A stretch of DNA of 64,000 bases from Phenylobacterium sp. (GCA_004799545.1 SSMU01000023.1:515897-579896); one strand, 5' to 3'. Positions 40,638 to 49,485 are shown, counted from the first letter of the stretch. Notes: generated by a model from the sequence alone, not told the origin. Numbers and translations are program-made.

Positions 40638-41239
40638 TCCGGAGCCCCAGTCTTCTTGGGGGTCTTCTTGGGCGTCTTCGCCGGCTCGTCCTCGGGCATG
40701 TGCTTCATCATCAAGGGTGCCTGGCTCATGGCGAACAGGAAGATCAGCACCGCCGTGCCGGGGAACTTGTAGAAGCCCCAGACCCGCGTCGACTGGGTGC
40801 GCCAGACCAGCTCGTTGGCGGCGGCCAGGGCGAAGAAGAACACCGCGTAGCGCAGGGTGAGCGTGCGGACCACCGCGTCGGGCAGGTGGAAGGCCTCGCC
40901 CATCAAGGCCTTCAGCGGGTTCTTGCCGCGCAGCGCGCCGGTCAGCAGGAACAGGCCGAAGCCCGCGTCGAGGATGGTGAGCTTCATCTTGATGATGCGC
41001 TCGTCGTGGAAGATCAGGGTCGCGCCGCCGAAGATCACCCCCATCACCGCGGTCACCAGCGGCATGGGCGCAAGGCGCTTCTCCAGGATGAAGCCGGCGG
41101 CCAGCGCCGCCAACGAGCCGCCGACCACCGCCCAGCTCGCCGCGATAGCGCTGCCGGTGATGGCGATGGTCACCAGGAAGGCGGCGAGGCCCGCGTAGTC
41201 GACGAACAGCCGCACCCAGCGGCCGACCTTGGGGTTCAT
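40634..41239 (-). CDS. yciB: YciB/IspZ inner-membrane protein
   Basis: The protein has 201 residues and five membrane helices. The conserved motifs are IFHDERIIKMKLTILD, GKNPLKALMGEAFHLPD and ANELVWRTQSTRVWGFYKFPG. YciB affects envelope synthesis and septation. The C-terminus carries a basic TPKKTPKK repeat. The ATG overlaps the ftsY stop by four bases, so the two are coupled. Confidence 0.93.
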   Translation of the reverse strand: MNPKVGRWVRLFVDYAGLAAFLVTIAITGSAIAASWAVVGGSLAALAAGFILEKRLAPMPLVTAVMGVIFGGATLIFHDERIIKMKLTILDAGFGLFLLTGALRGKNPLKALMGEAFHLPDAVVRTLTLRYAVFFFALAAANELVWRTQSTRVWGFYKFPGTAVLIFLFAMSQAPLMMKHMPEDEPAKTPKKTPKKTGAPD

Positions 41240-42180
41240 CGAACAGGCTCCGAAAGGCCCACCAGCGAGCGGGCGAAGGCGTGCGGCTCGAACGGCTGCA
41301 GGTCGTCGATCCCCTCGCCAACGCCGATCAGCTTGATCGGGCTGTCCGAGGCCTGGGCCACCGGCACCAGCACCCCGCCGCGGGCGGTGCCGTCGAGCTT
41401 GGTCATGACGATGCCGGAGACCCCGATCTGGTTGCCGAAGATGTTCTCCTGGGCCAGCGCGTTGCGGCCCACGGTGGCGTCGAGCACCAGCAGGGTCTCG
41501 TGCGGCGCCTCAGGCTCCAGCCGCTTGATCACCTTGATGATCTTGTGCAGCTCGTCCATCAGCCCCTGCTTGTTCTGCAGCCGGCCGGCGGTGTCGATCA
41601 GCACCACGTCGTAGCTCTCCGCGATCGCCCGCTCCAGGGCGTCGAAGGCCAGGCCCGCGGCGTCGGAGCCGGTCGGCCGGCTCATGAAGTCGGCGTGCGC
41701 CCGGTCGGCCCAGACCTTCAGCTGCTCGACGGCGGCGGCGCGGAAGGTGTCGCCGGCCACCACCATCACCTTGGCGCCGCGGGCGTTGAGGTCGGCGGCG
41801 ATCTTGCCCAGCGTGGTGGTCTTGCCCGAGCCGTTCACCCCGATGAACAGGACGACGTAGGGCTTGGGACCCTGAAGCGGATCGAAGTGGCCGACGCGGG
41901 CCGCCAGTTCGTCGCCGATCGCCTGGGCCAGGCTCTCCCGGATCTCCGCCTCGTCCACGTCCTTGCCGAACTTCTCGGCGGCGAAGCGCTCGGTGATGCG
42001 GGCGGCGGAGTGCGGGCCGAGGTCGGCCTCGATCAGCATCTCCTCCAGCTCGTCGAGCTTGGCCTGGTCCAGCGGCTCCTTGACGACGAACACCTGGGTG
42101 ATCTGCTCACCCATCTGTTTCGAGGTGCGGGACAGGCCCGCCGTCAGGCGCTGGAACCAGCCCTTTTTCGGTTCACTCAT
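41236..42180 (-). CDS. ftsY: Signal recognition particle receptor FtsY
   Basis: The protein has 314 residues. It contains only the NG domain, with a short N-terminal amphipathic start (KKGWFQRLTAGLSRTSKQ) and no acidic A domain. GTPase motifs are GVNGSGKTTTLGK, GDTFRAAAVEQLK, IDTAGRLQNK, TKLDGTARGG and the closing GVGEGIDDLQPF. It receives ribosome-SRP complexes at the membrane, with Ffh encoded at 55.4 kb. ATG 42180 is followed by MSEPKK. Confidence 0.97.
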   Translation of the reverse strand: MSEPKKGWFQRLTAGLSRTSKQMGEQITQVFVVKEPLDQAKLDELEEMLIEADLGPHSAARITERFAAEKFGKDVDEAEIRESLAQAIGDELAARVGHFDPLQGPKPYVVLFIGVNGSGKTTTLGKIAADLNARGAKVMVVAGDTFRAAAVEQLKVWADRAHADFMSRPTGSDAAGLAFDALERAIAESYDVVLIDTAGRLQNKQGLMDELHKIIKVIKRLEPEAPHETLLVLDATVGRNALAQENIFGNQIGVSGIVMTKLDGTARGGVLVPVAQASDSPIKLIGVGEGIDDLQPFEPHAFARSLVGLSEPVR

Positions 42181-42194
42181 GGGCCGGGCTTCTA

Positions 42195-42235
42195 GCGACA
42201 GCCGGCGAAGCTGGACACCACTTTTGCGTTCGGCC
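42195..42235. repeat. Degraded copy of the AAAAGTG palindrome element
   Basis: AGCGACAGCCGGC and CACCACTTTTGCGTTCGGC match the flanks and right arm of the element at 17136-17180, but the left arm is not preserved. It lies in the divergent gap between ftsY and the TRIC-type gene. Confidence 0.4.
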
Positions 42236-42296
42236 GCCCAAGGCCGATGCGGGCCCCGCCTTGCGCCCCGCCTCATCCCGCCGCAGGCTCCGCGCC

Positions 42297-42932
42297 ATGG
42301 ACCTCCTCGGCCAGGTGCTTTCCGGGCTCGACTACGCGGCCGTTGGCGTGTTCGGCGCCACCGGCGCCCTGGCCGCGGCCCGGCGCAAGCACGACATCGT
42401 CACCTTCGGATTTTTCGCCGCCGTGACCGGGGTGGGCGGCGGCACCCTGCGCGACCTCCTGATCGGGGCGCCGGTGTTCTGGGTGCACCGCCCGGCCTAT
42501 CTGGTGGCGGCCCTGGTGGCCGCCCTGGCCATCTGGATCTTCGGCTGGGGCCGGCGGGGCGAACGCGTGCTGACCTGGCTCGACGCGGTCGGCATGGCCG
42601 CCTACGCGGTGGTCGGCGCGCTGAAGGCTCTCTCCATGGGCGTGCCGCCGTTCGCGGCGATCGTCATGGGCGTGCTGACCTCCACCTTCGGCGGGATCAT
42701 CCGCGACGTCCTGGCCGAGGAGCCTTCGGTGCTGCTGCGGCGCGAGCTCTATGTGACCGCCGCCCTGGTGGGCGCCAGCGGCTTCGTCCTGCTGCAGATG
42801 GCCGGCGTCGGCATCGTGGCCGCCGGCCTCGCCGGCTTCGCCCTGGCCTTCGCGACGCGGGCCGGCGCGATCGTCTTCCGTTGGACCCTGCCCGGCTTCC
42901 CCGGCCGCGCCCCTTCGGACGAAGCGCCCTAG
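42297..42932 (+). CDS. TRIC/UPF0126-type cation channel
   Basis: The protein has 211 residues and seven membrane helices in two similar halves: FGATGALAAARRKHDIVTFGFFAAVTGVGGGTLRDLL and GALKALSMGVPPFAAIVMGVLTSTFGGIIRDVL. The glycine-rich GGG/GG-x-x-RD motifs are those of bacterial TRIC homologues, which conduct potassium. It converges on the GFA gene with a four-base overlap. Confidence 0.88.
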   Translation: MDLLGQVLSGLDYAAVGVFGATGALAAARRKHDIVTFGFFAAVTGVGGGTLRDLLIGAPVFWVHRPAYLVAALVAALAIWIFGWGRRGERVLTWLDAVGMAAYAVVGALKALSMGVPPFAAIVMGVLTSTFGGIIRDVLAEEPSVLLRRELYVTAALVGASGFVLLQMAGVGIVAAGLAGFALAFATRAGAIVFRWTLPGFPGRAPSDEAP

Positions 42933-43366
42933 TCCTGGTCCGGATGCTGGCGCGAGCGGACGGCTGAGAAGGTGGTTTGCGCGTCCTGGCCGGTCTTGGG
43001 ATTCACCCAGGCCGGCAGCTCGCCGAGGTGATCGACATAGGACAGCTTCTCCGGGAACACCAGCTGGGTCGCCGGCGGCGCCAGCTCCGGATCGTCCAGG
43101 GCGCCGATGGCGATGCCGACCTGGCCCTTGGACTCGAAGCTGAGATGCGATCCGCAATCGCCGCAGAAGCCGCGCCGCACCGCTTCGGAACTCTGGAAAT
43201 ACTTCGGCGTCCCATGGGTCCAGGCGAAATCCACCATGTCCACATAGGGCCCGAAGAAGCCGCCGGTGGCCTTCTGGCACATCCGGCAATGGCAGATGCT
43301 CGAGGCGCCCAGGCTGTCAGCCGAGAACCGCACCGCGCCGCACTGGCAGCCGCCTGAGATGCTCAT
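42929..43366 (-). CDS. GFA (glutathione-dependent formaldehyde-activating) family protein
   Basis: The protein has 145 residues with the zinc-binding cysteines of the family: GGCQCGAVRF, ICHCRMCQKATGG and FCGDCGSHL. The founding member was assigned S-hydroxymethylglutathione formation; most homologues lack a proven function. Its ATG overlaps the mtaB stop, so it is read as the last gene of dapF-mtaB-GFA. Confidence 0.9.
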   Translation of the reverse strand: MSISGGCQCGAVRFSADSLGASSICHCRMCQKATGGFFGPYVDMVDFAWTHGTPKYFQSSEAVRRGFCGDCGSHLSFESKGQVGIAIGALDDPELAPPATQLVFPEKLSYVDHLGELPAWVNPKTGQDAQTTFSAVRSRQHPDQD

Positions 43367-44628
43367 TCCGCCGTCTCCAACATCGCGACGCGGGCCAGCG
43401 CGCGGTGGCCGTCGTGGCCGGTGACCCTCAGGGCGGCGATCTCGCCGGACGCGGCCTCGCCCGCAAAGGCGATCTCGGTGAAGTCCTCGGCACGGGCCAG
43501 CCCCGGCCGTTCGACCACGCCGCTCAGCGTGCGCCCGACCTGGCGCTGCAGGTGCCGGGCCAGCGCCGCCTCGCCCGCCGCCCGCAGCCGGGCGGCCCGG
43601 GCCTTCACCTCGGCCTTGGCCACCGCCGGCATGCGGGCCGCCGGCGTGCCGGGCCGCGGGCTGAACGGGAAGACGTGCAGGAAGGCGAGGCCCGCGTCCT
43701 CGACCAGCCGCAGGGTGTTCTCGAACATGGCTTCCGTCTCTGTCGGGAAGCCGGCGATCAGGTCGGCGCCGAACGCCACGTCCGGCCGCACGGCGCGCAC
43801 CTCCGCCACCAGCCTGAGCGCGTCGGCGCGAAGATGCCGCCGCTTCATCCGCTTGAGGATCATGTCGTCGCCGGCCTGCAGCGACAGGTGCAGGTAGGGC
43901 ATCAGCCGCGGCTCCTCGGCCAGGCAGCGCAGCAGGTCGGGATCGATCTCGGCGGCGTCGATGGAGGAGAGCCGCAGCCGCGGCAGCTCCGGGACCAGCC
44001 TGAGGATCCGCCCCACCAACTGGCCGAGCGTCGGGGCGCCGGGCAGGTCCGTCCCCCAGCTGGTGATGTCCACCCCGGTCAACACCACCTCGCGGTAGCC
44101 CTGGGCGCTGAGCCTCCGCACCTGCTCGACCACCTCGCCGGCCGCCGCCGAGCGCGAATTCCCGCGCCCATAGGGGATGATGCAGAAGGTGCAGCGGTGG
44201 TCGCAGCCGTTCTGCACCTCCACATAGGCTCGCGCCCGGTCCTTCAAGCCGTCGATCAGGTGCCCCGCGGTCTCGCGCACGCTCATGATGTCGTTGACCC
44301 GCACGCGGCCCAGCTCCGGCGCGGCCGCGTAGGCGCCCGGCGCGCTCTTCTCCGCATTGCCCAGCACCAGGTCGACCTCGGCCATGCCGGCGAAGGCGGC
44401 GGGATCGATCTGCGCCGCGCAGCCGGTGACGATCAGCTTGGCGCCCGGCCGCTCGCGCCTGGCCTTGCGGATCGCCTGGCGGGCCTGGCGCACGGCTTCG
44501 CCGGTCACCGCACAGGTGTTGAACACCACCGCGTCGGCCAGCCCGTCCTCCGCCGCCCGCTTGCGGATGACCTCGCTCTCGTAGGCATTCAGCCGGCAGC
44601 CGAAGGTGACGATGTCGACATCGCTCAT
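43363..44628 (-). CDS. mtaB: tRNA t6A37 methylthiotransferase MtaB
   Basis: The protein has 421 residues. The N-terminal UPF0004 domain has three iron-sulfur cysteines (FGCRLNAYES, NTCAVTGEA, TGCAAQ). The radical-SAM cluster is GCDHRCTFCIIPYGRG, and FGADLIAGFPTETE follows. A TRAM-like C-terminus completes it. It converts t6A to ms2t6A at position 37 of ANN-decoding tRNAs. Its start overlaps the dapF stop. Confidence 0.95.
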   Translation of the reverse strand: MSDVDIVTFGCRLNAYESEVIRKRAAEDGLADAVVFNTCAVTGEAVRQARQAIRKARRERPGAKLIVTGCAAQIDPAAFAGMAEVDLVLGNAEKSAPGAYAAAPELGRVRVNDIMSVRETAGHLIDGLKDRARAYVEVQNGCDHRCTFCIIPYGRGNSRSAAAGEVVEQVRRLSAQGYREVVLTGVDITSWGTDLPGAPTLGQLVGRILRLVPELPRLRLSSIDAAEIDPDLLRCLAEEPRLMPYLHLSLQAGDDMILKRMKRRHLRADALRLVAEVRAVRPDVAFGADLIAGFPTETEAMFENTLRLVEDAGLAFLHVFPFSPRPGTPAARMPAVAKAEVKARAARLRAAGEAALARHLQRQVGRTLSGVVERPGLARAEDFTEIAFAGEAASGEIAALRVTGHDGHRALARVAMLETAE

Positions 44629-45446
44629 GGCAGCTCGCCCGCGAAATCCACGGCGGCCGGGCCGGTCATGATCACGTGGTTGTCGGCGCGCCATTCGATC
44701 AACAGCTCGCCGCCGTCCGCCTGGACGGTCGCCGTGCGGTCGGTGAGGTCGCGCCGCGCCGCGGCCACCAGGGCCGCGCAGGCGCCGGTGCCGCAGGCCT
44801 TGGTCAGGCCCGCGCCGCGCTCCCAGACCCGCAGCCTGATGTGATGCCTATCGATCACCTGGGCGAAGCCGACGTTCACCTGCTCGGGGAACAGCGGATG
44901 GCGCTCGACCACCGGTCCCGCCTCGCGAACCGGGGCTGCGTCCAGGTCGGCCACGAAGAACACCACGTGCGGATTGCCCATGGAGACGCAGGCCGGCGGG
45001 CTCGCGAGCGCCGGATGGTCGTAGAGCGCCACGTCGAGGGCGCGGGTGTCATGCTCAGTCGCCAGCGGGATCTCCCGCCAGTCCAGCCCCGGCTCGCCCA
45101 TGTCGACGCTGACCAGCCGCTCGCCGGCCCGCGAGGCCAAGAGCCGGCCGGCCTTGGTCTCGATCAGCGCCTGGTCCTTGCCCGTCGACTGCATCAGCAG
45201 CCAACCCACGCAGCGCGTGCCGTTGCCGCAAGCCGCCACCTCTTCGCCGTCGGAATTCCAGAACCGCACCCGAGCGTCGACGCCGTCCGCAGGCTCCACG
45301 ACGATCAACTGATCACAGCCCACGCCCGCCGCCCGGTCGGCGATGGCGCGCACCTGCTCAGCCGTCGGCGAGAACGGCTGGGTGCGGGCCTCGACCACGA
45401 CGAAGTCGTTGCCGAGCCCGTTCATCTTCAGGAACGGACGGCTCAT
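44625..45446 (-). CDS. dapF: Diaminopimelate epimerase
   Basis: The protein has 273 residues from ATG 45446. The two catalytic cysteines are in ACGNGTRCVG and KACGTGACAAL. The start MKMNGLGNDFVVV-type sequence (FLKMNGLGNDF) is typical. It converts LL- to meso-diaminopimelate for lysine and peptidoglycan. An in-frame ATG four codons upstream is possible. It heads the leftward dapF-mtaB-GFA operon. Confidence 0.96.
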   Translation of the reverse strand: MSRPFLKMNGLGNDFVVVEARTQPFSPTAEQVRAIADRAAGVGCDQLIVVEPADGVDARVRFWNSDGEEVAACGNGTRCVGWLLMQSTGKDQALIETKAGRLLASRAGERLVSVDMGEPGLDWREIPLATEHDTRALDVALYDHPALASPPACVSMGNPHVVFFVADLDAAPVREAGPVVERHPLFPEQVNVGFAQVIDRHHIRLRVWERGAGLTKACGTGACAALVAAARRDLTDRTATVQADGGELLIEWRADNHVIMTGPAAVDFAGELP

Positions 45447-45524
45447 GGCCGCGGACATATAGGCGAAGACGGCCCCGAAGGCACGCCGGCGGCCTCTGCG
45501 CCGCAGGCGCGGTCGAATTTCAAA

Positions 45525-45592
45525 CCACGAAAGACGCGAAAACACGAAAGGCGCGAGAGTCCTCTTTTCGTGTCCGTTCGTGTTTTTCGTGG
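45525..45592. repeat. CACGAAA-type inverted repeat
   Basis: CCACGAAAGACGCGAAAACACGAAAGG (left) is mirrored by CTTTTCGTGTCCGTTCGTGTTTTTCGTGG (right), an imperfect inverted repeat with spaced CGAAA units. Its composition is far more AT-rich than the flanks. It lies between the divergent dapF and prolyl oligopeptidase genes. Confidence 0.75.
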
Positions 45593-45665
45593 CTAATTCT
45601 TGCGGCTTCGCCGCGCCGCACGAGGGGGGAGACAAGCCGCGCCCCGCGCCGCTAGAAACATCGTC

Positions 45666-47753
45666 ATGAGATCATTCCTCGTCGCGCTCGCCGCGCTCGC
45701 CTGCCTGGCCCCCGCCGCCCGCGCGCAGGCGCCCGCCGCGCCCGCCGCCGCCGATCCCTTCCAGTGGCTGGAGGATATCGATGCGCCCCGGTCCATGGCC
45801 TGGGTCGAGGGCCAGAACGCCCGCTCCGCCAAGCGGTTGGAGGGCGATCCGCGCTACGCGACCTTCCACGCCGAGGCGCTCGGCATCTTCACCGCCCAGG
45901 ACCGCATCCCGGCCCCGCGCCTGCGGGCCGGCGGCGTCGACAACTTCTGGCAGGACGGCGCCCACGTGCACGGCGTCTGGCGGCACGCGACGCTCGCCAG
46001 CTACCGCACGGTCCAGCCGCAGTGGGAGACCCTGCTCGACCTCGATCAGCTCTCCAAGGCCGAGGGCAAGAACTGGATCTGGAAGGGCGCCGACTGCCTG
46101 CCTCCGGAGGCGCGGCTCTGCCTCGTGCAGCTCTCCGACGGCGGCAGCGACGCCGTTGAGGTCCGCGAGTTCGACACCCAAACCAAGAGCTTCGTGGCCG
46201 GCGGCTTCCACTTCCCGGCCGGCAAGCAGAACCTCGACTGGCTGGACCCCGACAGCCTGATCGTCGACCGCGAATGGGTCCCTGGCGAAGTCACCGCCTC
46301 GGGTTATGGCTATGTGGTCAAGATCGCCTCCCGCTCCGGCGCGCCGCGCGAGGTGTTCCGCGGCAAGCCCACCGACGTCGGCGCCCAGGGGATCGTGCTG
46401 CACGGCGAGGGCGGCCGGTCGGACGGATTGCTGATCCGCCGCAGCGTCACCTTCTTCGAGAACGAGTTCAGCCTGGTGCGGCCGCAGGGCGTCATCCGCG
46501 TGCCCCTGCCGCTGAAGGCCGAGTTCCAGGCCTATGTCGATGGCCAGGTGGTGTTCGCGCTGAAACAGGCCTGGGGCGGCTTCGCGTCCGGCGCCCTGAT
46601 CTCCTACGACCTCAAGGACCTCGACCGCGCCGCGGCCTCCGCCAAGCCGCAGCTGGTCTTCCAGCCGGGCCCGCGCCAGGCCCTGCAGGACGTGGCCGCC
46701 ACCCACGGCCGGCTGATCGTCGACCTCTTGGAGGACGTGAAAGGCGCCGTCGACGTCTACGGCTTCGCGGACGGCCATTGGACCGGCCGCCGCCTGGACC
46801 TGCCGAAGGACGCCAATGTCGAGCTGGTCGCGGCCGCTGACGATTCCGACGCCCTGTTCCTCAACGTCGAGGGCTTCCTCGACCCGACCTCCCTGTGGCT
46901 CGCCGACGCCGCGAGCGGCCAGGTCGCCAAGGTCAAGCAGCTGCCCGCCCGCTTCGACGCCTCGAAGGACGTGGTCGAGCAGTACTGGGCGACCTCCAGC
47001 GACGGGACCAAGATCCCCTATTTCGTGGTGCGGCCGAAGGCAGCCAAGCTCGATGGTTCAACGCCGACCATCATGTACGGTTACGGCGGCTTCGAGGTCG
47101 CCAAGCCGCCGATCTACCTGCCGGAAATGGGCAAGATCTGGCTGGAGCGCGGCGGGGCCTATGTGATCGCCAACATCCGCGGCGGCGGCGAGTTCGGTCC
47201 CGCCTGGCACGACGCCGTGCTGCGCGAAAAGCGCCAGCTCGACTTCGACGACTTCGCCGCCGTGGCCCGCGATCTCACCAGGCGCGGTCTCACCTCGCCC
47301 CGCCGCCTCGGCATCTACGGCCGCTCCAACGGCGGGGTGCTGATGAGCGTCTCCATGACCCAGCACCCAGAGCTCTGGAACGCCGTGGTCATCGAGAGCC
47401 CGCTGATCGACATGCTGCGCTACAACCACCTGTCGGCGGGCGCCTCGTGGGTCGGCGAGTACGGCGATCCCGACGTGCCGGCCGACCGCGCCTTCATCGA
47501 GAAATACTCGGCCTACCAGAACCTCAAGGCCGGGGTGAAATACCCGGAGCCCTACATCACCACCAACACCCGCGACGACCGGGTGCACCCGGGCCACGCG
47601 CGGAAGTTCGCGGCGAGGATGGGGGCCATGGGCCTGCCCTATCTCTATTACGAGCAGACCTTCGGCGGCCACGCCAACGACGCCGACCCCGAACTCAACG
47701 CCCGCCGCTGGGCCCGGCACTACACCTACCTGGCCCAGAAGCTGATGGATTGA
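45666..47753 (+). CDS. Prolyl oligopeptidase family serine peptidase
   Basis: The protein has 695 residues with a signal peptide (MRSFLVALAALACLAPAARAQA), then DPFQWLEDIDAPRSMAWVEGQN, a beta-propeller, and the alpha/beta-hydrolase domain. The catalytic triad is Ser in YGRSNGGVLM, Asp in NTRDDRVHPGH and His in FGGHAND. It cleaves short proline-containing peptides, here in the periplasm. It stands alone. Confidence 0.93.
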   Translation: MRSFLVALAALACLAPAARAQAPAAPAAADPFQWLEDIDAPRSMAWVEGQNARSAKRLEGDPRYATFHAEALGIFTAQDRIPAPRLRAGGVDNFWQDGAHVHGVWRHATLASYRTVQPQWETLLDLDQLSKAEGKNWIWKGADCLPPEARLCLVQLSDGGSDAVEVREFDTQTKSFVAGGFHFPAGKQNLDWLDPDSLIVDREWVPGEVTASGYGYVVKIASRSGAPREVFRGKPTDVGAQGIVLHGEGGRSDGLLIRRSVTFFENEFSLVRPQGVIRVPLPLKAEFQAYVDGQVVFALKQAWGGFASGALISYDLKDLDRAAASAKPQLVFQPGPRQALQDVAATHGRLIVDLLEDVKGAVDVYGFADGHWTGRRLDLPKDANVELVAAADDSDALFLNVEGFLDPTSLWLADAASGQVAKVKQLPARFDASKDVVEQYWATSSDGTKIPYFVVRPKAAKLDGSTPTIMYGYGGFEVAKPPIYLPEMGKIWLERGGAYVIANIRGGGEFGPAWHDAVLREKRQLDFDDFAAVARDLTRRGLTSPRRLGIYGRSNGGVLMSVSMTQHPELWNAVVIESPLIDMLRYNHLSAGASWVGEYGDPDVPADRAFIEKYSAYQNLKAGVKYPEPYITTNTRDDRVHPGHARKFAARMGAMGLPYLYYEQTFGGHANDADPELNARRWARHYTYLAQKLMD

Positions 47754-47762
47754 TGCCAGGCC

Positions 47763-47881
47763 GTCATCCTCCGGTCGCCCCTCGGGGCGATCCGGAGGAC
47801 CCATGCGGCGGCTGCGAGCGGTGCGCGCCTTGGGCTCAGCTTGGGTCCCCCGGATCAGCCTGCGGCTGACCGTGGGATGAC
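47763..47881. repeat. Modular inverted repeat of a second type
   Basis: The left half GTCATCC...CCGG has an inner hairpin TCGCCCC-TC-GGGGCGA and ends GGACCCA. The right half TGGGTCC has an inner hairpin TCAGCC-TGC-GGCTGA and ends GGATGAC. The outer parts pair with each other; the inner stems differ in sequence but each is self-complementary. It lies between two convergent genes and may terminate transcription both ways. Confidence 0.75.
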
Positions 47882-47895
47882 GGGCTGTTGGCGCC

Positions 47896-48462
47896 CTAGC
47901 TCTTCTCGATCGCCGAGGCGGTGTCGTCGAGGATGTTGACGATGCGGTCGATCTCTTCCGGCGTAATCGGCCGGCGCGACAGGCGGTTCTGCAGGGCCAT
48001 GCCGAGGTTGGCCATGGCGCGGGCGATCCGCGGCCGGCTGGATTCCGAGCTCTCGGCGACCTCGGCCATCCGGCCGAACACTGCGTCGACGTGGGCCTTG
48101 GACTCCTCGACGACCTTCTTGCCCTCGTCGGTGGGCTCATAGAGCTTGCGGCCGACTTCGCCGCCCGACTGGCGGACCAGGCCCTCGTCCTCGAGCAGGG
48201 AGAGCGTCGGATAGATAACGCCGGCGCTCGGCCGATAGGCCCCGCCGGTGCGTTCCTCCAGCTCCTTGATCAGCTCGTAGCCATGGCGCGGCTGCTCGGC
48301 GAGCAGGGCCAGGATCACATAGCGCAGGTCGCCATGCTCCAGCAGCCGGCCCAGGTGGCGGCCGCGGCCCCGGCCGTGCTCTCGCGAGTGGCCCCGCGCA
48401 TGGCGTTCCCAGTGATGGCGCATGCGCTCTTCATAGCGTTCGTGACTGTGGTGGTGAAACAT
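47896..48462 (-). CDS. PadR-family regulator with His-rich N-terminus
   Basis: The protein has 188 residues. The first 40 are rich in His and Arg (MFHHHSHERYEERMRHHWER), then a PadR winged helix (LRYVILALLAEQPRHGYELIKEL, AGVIYPTLSLLEDEGLV, GRKLYEPTDEGKK) and a C-terminal dimerisation helix. The His-rich arm suggests a metal or haem signal. AT-rich direct repeats directly upstream are likely autoregulatory operators. No obvious target gene is adjacent. Confidence 0.88.
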   Translation of the reverse strand: MFHHHSHERYEERMRHHWERHARGHSREHGRGRGRHLGRLLEHGDLRYVILALLAEQPRHGYELIKELEERTGGAYRPSAGVIYPTLSLLEDEGLVRQSGGEVGRKLYEPTDEGKKVVEESKAHVDAVFGRMAEVAESSESSRPRIARAMANLGMALQNRLSRRPITPEEIDRIVNILDDTASAIEKS

Positions 48463-48473
48463 TTTTCGCTCCT

Positions 48474-48505
48474 ATCGAGATATATCGATAATGCAGATAT
48501 ATCGA
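48474..48505. promoter_or_regulatory. Putative PadR operator
   Basis: AGATATATCGA occurs twice (48478-48488 and 48495-48505), 17 bp start to start, in a very AT-rich stretch just upstream of the PadR gene. The first copy lies in TATCGAGATATATCGATA, which is close to palindromic. Confidence 0.6.
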
Positions 48506-48546
48506 ACTCGTATCGGAACGCAAGCGATTTCGATAGTGTCTAAATA

Positions 48547-48580
48547 TCTCCCTTCTCCCCTGCGAAGCGAGAGGGAGAGG
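48547..48580. repeat. Hairpin copy of the dispersed repeat
   Basis: CTCCCTTCTCCCC-TGCGAAGCGA-GAGGGAGAGG forms an imperfect stem directly after the oxyR stop codon and may terminate oxyR. Confidence 0.5.
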
Positions 48581-48585
48581 CGCGC

Positions 48586-49476
48586 CTACCGCAGCGTCTC
48601 CGCCAGCAGCCGTCCTTCCGCCCCGCGGCTCGATCCGGCCCGCCAGGCGACGACGATCTCGCGGCTGGGGTGGCCGGAGCCGATCGGGCGCACGGCTATC
48701 GGCGCCGCGTCGGTCAGGCCGGCGTCCACCGCCATGGCCGGCAGGAAGGTCACCCCCAGGCCGGAGCCCACCATCTGCACCAGGGTCGGGAGCGAGGTGG
48801 CGGCGAACAGCTCCTCGCCCGGCGCGGCCTTCGGCGGCCGCAGGCCACAGGCGGCCAGCGCGTGCTCGCGCAGGCAGTGGCCGTCCTCCAGGAGGATGAT
48901 GTCCTCCTTCTCCAGGGCTTCCAGGCTGGCGCGTTTCTCGGCGGCGATCGGGTGGTTGGCGGGGACCGCGGCCAAGAGCTCGTCGTCGGACACATGGGCG
49001 TACTGCAGGCCGGTGAGGTCGTAGGGCAGGGCGATCAGCGCCGCGTCGAGCTGGCCGGCGCGCAGGGCGACGATCAGCCGATGGGTCAGGTCCTCGCGCA
49101 GATAGAGCCTGAGCTTCGGGAAGCGCTCGCGCAGCAGCGGCAGGGCCTTGGGCAGCAGGAAGGGCGCCACCGTCGGGATGACCCCCAGCCGGAAGCGTCC
49201 GGCCAGCGGCTGGCTGGCGCTCTTGGCGACCTCCACCAGCTCCTCGGCTTCGGAGAGGATGATCCGCGCCCGGCGGATCGCCTCCTCGCCGACCGGGGTC
49301 AGGATCACGCCGGAGCGCGCCCGTTCGACCACCGGCGCGCCCAGGGTCTTCTCCAGCTCCTGGATGCCGGCCGACAGGGTCGGCTGGGTGACGTGGGCGG
49401 CTTCCGCGGCGCGGCCGAAGCTGCCGTGCTCGACGAGCAGCTTCAGGTACTGGAGTTGGCGCAGGGTGGGGAGCAT
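48586..49476 (-). CDS. oxyR: Hydrogen-peroxide regulator OxyR
   Basis: The protein has 296 residues, a LysR-type regulator with an N-terminal winged helix (LRQLQYLKLLVEHGSFGRAAE, TQPTLSAGIQELE) and a substrate domain. Redox cysteines C201 and C210 (GHCLREHALAACG) have the same nine-residue spacing as C199/C208 of E. coli OxyR. It activates peroxide defence when the disulfide forms. It is divergent from ahpC, with a probable OxyR site between them. Confidence 0.93.
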   Translation of the reverse strand: MLPTLRQLQYLKLLVEHGSFGRAAEAAHVTQPTLSAGIQELEKTLGAPVVERARSGVILTPVGEEAIRRARIILSEAEELVEVAKSASQPLAGRFRLGVIPTVAPFLLPKALPLLRERFPKLRLYLREDLTHRLIVALRAGQLDAALIALPYDLTGLQYAHVSDDELLAAVPANHPIAAEKRASLEALEKEDIILLEDGHCLREHALAACGLRPPKAAPGEELFAATSLPTLVQMVGSGLGVTFLPAMAVDAGLTDAAPIAVRPIGSGHPSREIVVAWRAGSSRGAEGRLLAETLR

Positions 49477-49485
49477 GGCTTCAAT

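Noticed and set aside
45525..45592. CRISPR-like repeat
   Set aside because: There is only one inverted pair, no regularly spaced direct repeats with unique spacers, and no cas gene in the window.
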